A stretch of 5,223 nt of DNA, from assembly GCA_016929305.1 (NCBI GenBank), contig JAFGJC010000326.1:1-5223 (forward strand), in the 5' to 3' direction. The translations under genes and the position numbers were made by a program. This DNA comes from a candidate division CSSED10-310 bacterium (lineage in GTDB: Bacteria; CSSED10-310; JAFGJC01). Under the pieces are notes generated by a model. The model saw only the letters and a program-made list of their open reading frames with translations. It searched no databases and was not told the DNA's origin. Below, piece by piece: positions 1 to 5,223 of this stretch (positions are counted from its first letter, which is position 1; each line of letters opens with the position of its first letter).

Positions 1-130
1 CGTCGCAATACTTACATCCGTGCTGGCACGCATGATAAGGTGCGGTGCGGTATCTGGATGTAAAATAGGTGTCGGGGAGAAGTTCTTTCTTAAGAGCTGA
101 TTTTATCTGCTTATAGTGACGATGTATCAT
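1..130 (-). CDS. Radical SAM protein, SPL-like, N-terminal fragment (runs off left edge)
   Basis: Only the first 43 codons are in the window. Reading the minus strand from ATG at 130-128 gives an open frame to the edge. The fragment has a basic, helical-looking start (residues 6-18), then Tyr-His-Ala-Cys-Gln-His-Gly-Cys-Lys-Tyr-Cys-Asp at residues 32-43. The cysteines at 35, 39 and 42 form C-x3-C-x2-C, the motif that holds the [4Fe-4S] cluster used to cleave S-adenosylmethionine in radical SAM enzymes. The surrounding 'Tyr ... Cys-x-His-x-Cys-x-Tyr-Cys-Asp' pattern resembles proteins annotated as spore photoproduct lyase (SPL)-like radical SAM proteins. That subfamily call is inference from a short piece, and the substrate cannot be told. 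The start lies 16 bases after the stop of the exporter gene, suggesting one transcript. The ribosome site is poor (only AAGAA just before ATG), so translation may be coupled to the upstream gene. Confidence 0.72.
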   Translation of the reverse strand, partial: MIHRHYKQIKSALKKELLPDTYFTSRYRTAPYHACQHGCKYCD

Positions 131-146
131 TTCTTGATCAATACTA

Positions 147-1076
147 TCAAGTTTTCTTGCAAATGAACAATAAAGCAACACCGGCAACAGCTAAAACCGC
201 TCCGATAACTTCTTTCATGGCAACCTTTTCTTTAAAAATCAAGATTGCCGGAGGGATAATAAGTATTGGAACGATCGCCATAATCGTGGATGCAACGCCT
301 GTTACTGTATATTGAATGGAAAGCAGCGAAAAAGAAACACCCAGAAACGGACCAAAAAACGATCCGACAGAGATTCTTATCATGGCATCGCGGTTTGATA
401 GCGATTTTATGACACTTGACCATGACCGTAGAAAAACGAATAAAATTGAGAAACCGATCATTCCAGCGATAATCCTGATTTGAGTTCCAGCGAATGCATC
501 ATAAGGTTCTGTTTTTGATAGTGGGTTATTGAGAGACATTCCATACTTGCTAAGAACAAGGCCGACGGCTTGTCCGAGAGAACCGCCAAAAGCAAACAAT
601 ATCCCTGAAAAAGAATAGTTCAATCTCATGTTAGATTGTTTGGGTTTCCGGTCAAGTATTACCATGCAGATTCCTACAAGCGTCAGAAACATACCGGCCA
701 ATTGATGAATTGTCATATGTTCATTCATCATCATCCACCCGATCAGGGCTGTCAACGGAGGGACTGATGACATGATCAGCATTGATATACGTGAACCAAT
801 AATAACGAAAGCTTGAAATAATAGTAAATCACCTATAACAAATCCGATTAACCCAGACAGACTTAACCAAAACCATACGGCAGCATTGGCATCCAAAGGT
901 AAAATTTGACCACGATAAATCCAGGTGAACACACTTAAAAATAAAAACCCAAGTATAAGACGGATTAAATTGACGGGCAGTGAACCAACGCGTTTCCCTG
1001 CTGATTCAAATGCCATCGCGGTTATTGTCCAGCAGACAGCAGTTAGAAGAGCGGCAATTTCACCTAAATATGTCAT
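147..1076 (-). CDS. DMT superfamily transporter (EamA domains)
   Basis: This is a 309-residue, very hydrophobic inner-membrane protein with about ten predicted helices in two halves of five (roughly residues 5-142 and 155-306), the usual size and layout of drug/metabolite transporters with two EamA repeats. Each half ends with the family's typical pattern: an acidic residue after helix 4 (Asn-Glu-His near 118, Lys-Glu-Lys near 284) followed by a Gly-rich last helix (Gly-x-x-Leu-x-x-x-Gly in the first half, Gly-Ala-Val-Leu-Ala-Val-Ala-Gly in the second). A helix-breaking Pro pair (Val-Pro-Pro, near 105) also fits. DMT proteins usually export small metabolites or amino acids using the proton gradient, but the substrate cannot be predicted from sequence. 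The ATG at 1076-1074 is supported by a strong Shine-Dalgarno sequence. The gene ends in TGA and is followed closely by the radical SAM gene, probably in the same operon. The family call is firm; function is open. Confidence 0.9.
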   Translation of the reverse strand: MTYLGEIAALLTAVCWTITAMAFESAGKRVGSLPVNLIRLILGFLFLSVFTWIYRGQILPLDANAAVWFWLSLSGLIGFVIGDLLLFQAFVIIGSRISMLIMSSVPPLTALIGWMMMNEHMTIHQLAGMFLTLVGICMVILDRKPKQSNMRLNYSFSGILFAFGGSLGQAVGLVLSKYGMSLNNPLSKTEPYDAFAGTQIRIIAGMIGFSILFVFLRSWSSVIKSLSNRDAMIRISVGSFFGPFLGVSFSLLSIQYTVTGVASTIMAIVPILIIPPAILIFKEKVAMKEVIGAVLAVAGVALLFICKKT

Positions 1077-1083
1077 GAAAATT

Positions 1084-1092
1084 CCCCACCTT
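1084..1092 (-). promoter_or_regulatory. Ribosome binding site of the DMT transporter
   Basis: The minus strand reads AAGGTGGGG, ending 7 bases before the ATG at 1076-1074. This is close to the consensus AAGGAGG and supports that start. Confidence 0.7.
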
Positions 1093-1112
1093 CATAACTG
1101 CCTTTATCACGA

Positions 1113-1134
1113 ATTTCACATAAAATGAAATGTG
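1113..1134. repeat. Overlapping short inverted repeats, possible operator
   Basis: Two nested palindromes overlap. ATTTCA (1113-1118) pairs with TGAAAT (1126-1131) across a 7-base AT-rich spacer, and CACAT (1117-1121) pairs with ATGTG (1130-1134). The site lies about 37-58 bases upstream of the exporter's start codon, where a promoter or operator could be. The arms are short and AT-rich, so chance is a real possibility. No regulator gene lies beside it. Confidence 0.25.
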
Positions 1135-1259
1135 TTTTGTTGTCTGAGGATTTATTCATGAGTTTCCAGGGTGCGATAAACAGGAATGCTTTGAAAAAGA
1201 TAAGCTGGTAAACCTAATTCAATCAAGATAAAATTGCTGTTTCGGCAGATTGTTTTCAT

Positions 1260-1267
1260 AGGAAGGG
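1260..1267 (+). promoter_or_regulatory. Ribosome binding site of the SLC12-type gene
   Basis: AGGAAGGG ends 7 bases before the ATG at 1275. It is a good Shine-Dalgarno sequence at normal spacing and fixes the start of the interrupted cotransporter gene. No comparable site precedes the long open stretch after the internal stop. Confidence 0.75.
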
Positions 1268-1274
1268 TATAGTA

Positions 1275-3542
1275 ATGCCGGAAGCGAATTCAGCGGAATT
1301 GCAGATTAACGAACCGGAAACAAAAAAACTGGGTACTTTTCTGGGAGTATTCACGCCGTCTATACTCACGATTCTTGGCGTCATCATGTATTTGCGGTTT
1401 GGCTGGGTTATTGGAAATGAAGGATTATTCAACACATTATTGATCGTTGCTCTTGCCAACAGTATTACTCTTATCACTGCGCTGTCGGTGTCTGCAGTTG
1501 CTACAAACATGCGCTTGGGTGTTGGTGGCGCATAATACTTAATATCGCGCAGCCTTGGATTGGAAATCGGTGGAGCTATAGGATTACCACTCTTTCTTTC
1601 TCAAGCCCTGTCCATCACTCTGTACTCGTTCGGTTTGGCAGAATCCTTCCGTTTCGTATGGCCGGAAATACCCCTGATGCCTACGGCGGCAATAATAGTA
1701 GTTGCGATTACGCTTCTTTCCTTGCGCAGCGCAGCATTTGCTTTGAAAGCGCAAATACCAATTATGATCGGTATTGGATTATCGATCGCAGCATTATTTT
1801 CAGGAGTCAATTTTCGCTTGACTGATCCCGCACTGCTAACGAGTTCTCATCCAGAGTCGCCAGGATTTTGGGTAGTATTTGCTGTTTTCTTTCCTGCAGT
1901 CACGGGTATATTGGCAGGAATCAGTATGTCTGGCGACCTCAAAGATCCCCAAAAAGCCATCCCCAGGGGAGCTATTGGTGCTGTTCTTGTCGGTTTTGCT
2001 GTCTATATGTCCGTGCCTTTTATACTTACATTTGCCGGACCCGATATGTCTGATATTTTTAAGCAGTACCCGGGGCTTCAATCGGTGTTAAAACAGAATA
2101 CCGGCTTCAGAGAATTATTACGAAACGACTCACTGGTCTGGACGCGCATTGCATCTTTTTCCTGGTTGATTTTTCCTGGTCTTTGGGGTGCCATTCTTTC
2201 GTCAGCCATCGGCAGCATTCTAAGTGCTCCACGAACGCTGCAAGCATTGGCTATGGACAGAATCGTTCCTAAAATATTCAGCGTACGATCCAAGAAAAAT
2301 GGTGAACCCTGGGTGGCGTTGCTGTTTTCTTCAGCTATCGCGCTTCTTACCGTATTGCTCGGTGACCTTAATGTCGTGGCTCCCATACTCACAATGTTCT
2401 TTCTCACAACCTATGGAATGGTAAATTTAGTCGCCGGCCTGGAAAGTCTTGTCGGGGATCCTTCCTATAGACCTCAATTAAAAATACCATGGTATCTCTC
2501 GCTTATCGGAGCTATCGGGTGTTTCTGGGTTATGTTTCTCATCAATAAATTTGCCTTTGCCGTTGCACTCCTTATCGAAAGTGTTCTCTGGTTTTATCTA
2601 AGACGGCGAGCCCTTCAGACAACATGGGGTGATATTCGGCGAGGTTTCTGGATGGCCATTACTCGATATGCCCTGATCATGCTCAAACGTTTTCCAGAGA
2701 AACCCCGTGCCTGGCGCCCCAATATCCTCCTGTTTGCCGGAGATGTTGAAAAACGAATTGATTTGGTAAATTTCGCGAACTGGTTTGGGCAAAACAAAGG
2801 ACTTGTCACCGTGTGTAATATGATCGTGGGTTCGATCGAGAGCAATATCAACAAAATTGAAACCTTGAAAAAATCGATGGATAATTTTCTGGAAGAACAG
2901 CAGCTTATTGCTTTCAGTGAAGTCGATGTTGTTCAAGATTTCGAAACAGGCATACTTGATATTACACAGTCAAACGGCATGGCTGGTCTGGAGTCAAACA
3001 CACTGATGTTTGGCTGGACAGAAAAAATGGACCGTCTGTCTTCCTATCTTCGCATCATGCGTCAGGTTGAACAATTACATAAGTCTATGATTATTTGCAG
3101 AATCAACCCCAAAACCATTTATCGAAGAACCAAGAAAATCGATTTATGGTGGGGCGGTCAGCAACGTAACGGTGACCTGATGCTGCTGCTGGCACACCTG
3201 CTTTCTCTTAATCCAGAATGGCATCGTTGCCAGATTACCATCAAAAGTATTGCCCGTTCAGATCATGAAAAAATAGAAACAGAATCACAGTTAGACAAAA
3301 TGATTCCTGAAATAAGAATCGAATGCAAACGAATTGTGTATCTTGTACCGCCTGAAACTAACGTATTGGATATTATTCACAGAGAATCCCGTTCCGCAGA
3401 AGTAAATTTTTTAGGTCTTGCGCTACCTGACCCAGGATTTGAACTGGAGTACGCAATGCGATTAAAACAGATCGTCGATGGTTTAGGGACAACAGTTCTG
3501 GTTCGAAATTCAAGCATGTTTATCGGAAATCTCGTAAATTAA
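1275..3542 (+). pseudogene. SLC12-family cation-chloride cotransporter homologue, broken by an in-frame TAA
   Basis: The whole frame spans 755 codons, the expected size of bacterial homologues of Na-K-Cl/K-Cl cotransporters, but codon 87 is TAA. The N-terminal part (1-86) carries TM1-2 with the family block Gly-Val-Ile-Met-Tyr-Leu-Arg-Phe-Gly-Trp at 35-44. After the stop the frame continues with Tyr-Leu-Ile-Ser-Arg-Ser-Leu-Gly. About twelve APC-fold helices reach residue ~445, followed by a ~310-residue cytosolic SLC12 C-terminal domain. Compared from memory with human NKCC1, ion-site residues are largely present: Tyr117 (K+ site), Pro207/Thr210 in Phe-Pro-Ala-Val-Thr-Gly (K+/Cl-), Ser309/Ser310 in Ala-Ile-Leu-Ser-Ser (Na+ site), and Tyr380 (second Cl- site). 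The TM1 Asn of animal proteins is Thr32. If intact, it would move cations with chloride or act as a related permease across the inner membrane. With TAA read as stop, only an 86-residue stub is made. Substrate is unproven. Confidence 0.88.
1533..1535 (+). other. Internal ochre codon at a conserved Tyr position
   Basis: The frame reads Gly-Gly-Ala-TAA-Tyr-Leu-Ile-Ser-Arg-Ser-Leu-Gly. SLC12 proteins, including human NKCC1, have Gly-Ala-Tyr-Tyr-Leu-Ile-Ser-Arg-Ser-Leu-Gly here. TAA is one base from both Tyr codons (TAT, TAC). The coding frame on both sides is the same, so no insertion or deletion is involved. The base after the stop is T, a context usually linked to efficient termination, so readthrough is not favoured. 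Confidence 0.93.
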
Positions 3543-3571
3543 AACGCCATTCCTTTTGGGGGAATGACGTT
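3533..3571 (-). terminator. Intrinsic terminator of the vWA gene in the convergent gap
   Basis: An 11-base-pair stem joins 3543-3553 with 3561-3571 around a 7-base loop. Ten pairs are Watson-Crick. The remaining position (3547/3567) is a C-A mismatch in plus-strand RNA but a G-U wobble in minus-strand RNA. On the minus strand the stem is followed by TTTTAATTT (3544 downwards), a fair U-tract, while on the plus strand it is followed by TTCGG with no U-run. The hairpin therefore suits the minus-strand vWA gene, 23 bases after its stop. Its U-tract overlaps the last codons of the cotransporter gene, whose stop ends at 3542. It may also weakly stop plus-strand transcripts. Confidence 0.7.
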
Positions 3572-3594
3572 CGGTATTAATATGACTATGTGTT

Positions 3595-5223
3595 CTAGGA
3601 AACGATAATAGTGATATTGGCCTGACCGTTTCCGGAAGTCAAATTGAGTTTACTCATTAGCAGTTTCGACAAAGATTCTTCAAGGGAGAGATCGTGATAC
3701 ACGTTTTTAATGGTTTCAACTTTTGATGGTTTCCCTTTGGAGTTTACATTCAGTACAAGGATTAATCGACCGGGAGGGTATGATTTTAAAAGGGCATCGA
3801 TTTCTGTAGATAAAGCTTCCAATGCAGAGATGACTTCCGCTGAGTTTATCTGCCCAGAAACCATAGAACAGTGAAAAGAGACGGATCGGACAGGTAACTT
3901 GCAGGGTTTGTTCTGGTTATGGTTTTCTTTGTATTTTATCGGCTCCAGATCATATTCGTCTTTCACAGATAACAGCTCACTGCTTGATGATACTAAAGTC
4001 CCTGAAGGTGCCTGCTGAGGTATTGCTGCTGGTAATGACAACCGTCCGCATACTTTCTTCTCGTTGCATTCACCAAAAATCCCTTCGTATTCTACCATTT
4101 CCGGCAAATTGACGGGTATATGTACGGTTTGTCTGTTGCCGTCAGCATCACATCTGATTTCTTCGGTAACGGCGATGAAGGCTGTGTATTGACTCATAAT
4201 TCGGTAGGTGATTCCGAGTTCTGTGATTTCCTTTACGATATCATTACTGGGACCATCATACATTTTTGACATAAGTGTTTTTATCCGGGTTCGAGCCCAT
4301 AGAGTTTCTAAGACGTCATGACGAGGTTGTTTTTCTGGAAGTGTTGCGTCTATTTCCTGATACCAGGGTTTCCCTGCAATTTTTCCATGGATGACGATGG
4401 TGGCTTTCCCTGGATTTCCGTATCTTCCGTGAAGAATGACAGGCTGTGATGAAAACAGATCCGGAATGGCAGCCGGGGATACATCTTGAACATTCAATCC
4501 ATTCCAATTGATAAAAATATCGGTAAGAAGCGGATTCCGAATGCGCTCGTAAAATAGATTTACAGCTTTTTCAGTATCTTCATCCGGTCTCACATACTGA
4601 ACAAATCCACGACCTGTTTCAGCCATCCGGTCGAGAAGGTAATGATTAACGCTAGTACCTACTCCAAATGAAAAAAGCCGAGCATTATTTAGTCGGGATT
4701 CAATAGCTGCCAGAATCTGTGTTTCATTGCCGATGTAACCATCCGTCATGAACAGAACAAATCTTAACTTTTGGGGATCTCGAGGATAATCAAGAGATGC
4801 TTTAATGCCTTCAATCATCTGTGTACCTCCGGAACCTTGCATCGCATCGATATATGTCATCGCTTTCTTAATGTTTTGCGGTGTATTGGAAAGGGGATAA
4901 GGTGAAAATTGTGAGGCGGCCGAAGAAAACCTTATGATTTGAAACGAATCTTCGGGATTCATATTGGCAATGGCATGTTTCATTGCTTCTTTTGCTTTTG
5001 TGATGGGAGCTCCGGACATGGATCCGGAACAGTCCACTACGAAAAACATTTCTTTGGGAGTGATTTCACCTTGATCAAAATCCGCTTGAGGTTGAATAAC
5101 GAGAGAAAAAAAACCGCCATTGGATCCGGCATGGGTCAAAAGGGCGGATTCCGGTGATTTCCCAGCAATGTTGTATCGAAGAATGAAATCTTTATTGGGC
5201 ACGGTGTCATTTTCTTGGAGTTC
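3595..5223 (-). CDS. VIT/vWA domain protein, N-terminus beyond right edge
   Basis: The frame is open to the edge, showing 542 residues plus TAG. The GTG at 5202 is not a believable start: the codons before it stay open, and Val-Pro-Asn-Lys-Asp-Phe (visible residues 8-13) matches the junction that follows a VIT domain, so a signal peptide and VIT domain probably lie outside. A von Willebrand A domain follows (about 57-225) with a full MIDAS metal site: Asp64-x-Ser66-x-Ser68, Thr134 (Gly-Ser-Gly-Gly-Thr) and Asp161 (Met-Thr-Asp-Gly). Next comes a beta-rich and helical region (about 230-360) as in inter-alpha-trypsin-inhibitor heavy-chain-like bacterial proteins. After a low-complexity linker, the last ~100 residues look like a TonB/AgmX-type tail (Gly-Arg-Leu-Ile-Leu-Val-Leu-Asn-Val then Gly-Lys-Pro-Ser). 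No LPXTG-like motif or C-terminal membrane helix is present. It is probably exported and binds a protein partner through the metal site; the role is unknown. Confidence 0.85.
   Translation of the reverse strand, partial: ELQENDTVPNKDFILRYNIAGKSPESALLTHAGSNGGFFSLVIQPQADFDQGEITPKEMFFVVDCSGSMSGAPITKAKEAMKHAIANMNPEDSFQIIRFSSAASQFSPYPLSNTPQNIKKAMTYIDAMQGSGGTQMIEGIKASLDYPRDPQKLRFVLFMTDGYIGNETQILAAIESRLNNARLFSFGVGTSVNHYLLDRMAETGRGFVQYVRPDEDTEKAVNLFYERIRNPLLTDIFINWNGLNVQDVSPAAIPDLFSSQPVILHGRYGNPGKATIVIHGKIAGKPWYQEIDATLPEKQPRHDVLETLWARTRIKTLMSKMYDGPSNDIVKEITELGITYRIMSQYTAFIAVTEEIRCDADGNRQTVHIPVNLPEMVEYEGIFGECNEKKVCGRLSLPAAIPQQAPSGTLVSSSSELLSVKDEYDLEPIKYKENHNQNKPCKLPVRSVSFHCSMVSGQINSAEVISALEALSTEIDALLKSYPPGRLILVLNVNSKGKPSKVETIKNVYHDLSLEESLSKLLMSKLNLTSGNGQANITIIVS

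Larger units (their letters stand above)
1077..1274. other. Divergent intergenic region
   Basis: This 198-base, AT-rich gap lies between two genes pointing away from each other, so it must carry promoters for both unless transcription enters from elsewhere. I found no well-matched -35/-10 pair. Weak candidates for the plus strand are TTGAAA at about 1192 with a poor -10 near 1215, and an isolated TAAAAT at 1229-1234 without a good -35. No RNA gene or small coding region is convincing here. Confidence 0.5.

Noticed and set aside
1275..1535. A genuine small 86-residue membrane protein
   Set aside because: Its sequence is the N-terminus, TM1-2 and start of TM3 of an SLC12 protein and ends in the middle of a conserved motif, so it is a truncation product rather than an independent small gene.
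1533..1535. Genetic code with TAA read as an amino acid
   Set aside because: The same gene ends in TAA at its expected C-terminus, and no other internal TAA occurs in the conserved genes of the window.
1525..1565. Frameshift in the cotransporter gene
   Set aside because: Both halves are in the same frame and the motif is interrupted at just one codon, so no insertion or deletion is needed.
2598..2936. Minus-strand open frame of 112 codons inside the cotransporter gene
   Set aside because: It lies wholly opposite conserved SLC12 coding sequence, shows no family motif and is a shadow of the real gene.
1560..3542. A separate 660-residue transporter gene starting at TTG 1560
   Set aside because: It would begin within TM3 of the SLC12 fold, has no Shine-Dalgarno sequence, and lies in the same frame as the upstream piece with family-conserved residues encoded before the TTG. 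It is the remainder of one interrupted gene.
5200..5202. GTG as the true start of the vWA protein
   Set aside because: The frame stays open upstream to the edge, and the Pro-Asn-Lys-Asp-Phe stretch right after it is a post-VIT junction, so the real start is outside the window.

Overview
This is a 5.2 kb stretch of bacterial DNA, moderately AT-rich by eye, with tight gene spacing and Shine-Dalgarno-led ATG starts. It holds four protein genes in the arrangement <-<-  ->  <-. Nothing in it fixes the genus. The gene families (an SLC12-type cation-chloride cotransporter homologue, an SPL-like radical SAM protein and a VIT/vWA protein) fit an environmental Gram-negative bacterium, but that is inference. 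All three stop codons appear as normal gene ends (TGA, TAA, TAG), so the standard bacterial code is the simplest reading.

Left part (1-1076, minus strand). A 309-residue DMT/EamA-family 10-helix exporter is followed after 16 bases by the first 43 codons of a radical SAM protein. That gene runs off the left edge. It already shows a C-x3-C-x2-C iron-sulfur motif of the kind seen in spore-photoproduct-lyase-like proteins. The two genes look co-transcribed.

Centre (1077-3542). A 198-base divergent intergenic region separates the exporter from a plus-strand SLC12-family cotransporter of 755 codons. That gene is interrupted by one in-frame TAA at codon 87, exactly where the family has the first Tyr of a conserved Ala-Tyr-Tyr motif. 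Everything downstream stays open and conserved for 668 more codons, so this is a single-base nonsense change (recent pseudogenisation or a sequence error), not a frameshift and not two genes.

Right part (3543-5223, minus strand). A hairpin sits between the two convergent genes, and its wobble pair and U-tract suit the minus-strand transcript. The minus-strand gene encodes a VIT/vWA-type protein whose N-terminus lies beyond the right edge. It has a complete MIDAS metal site, and a C-terminal tail that resembles TonB-like/AgmX-type tails where a membrane or sorting anchor might be expected.

No CRISPR array, mobile element, tRNA or rRNA was seen. I see no convincing new multi-gene system here. 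The points most worth checking are the lone ochre codon in the cotransporter and the unusual C-terminal tail of the vWA protein.
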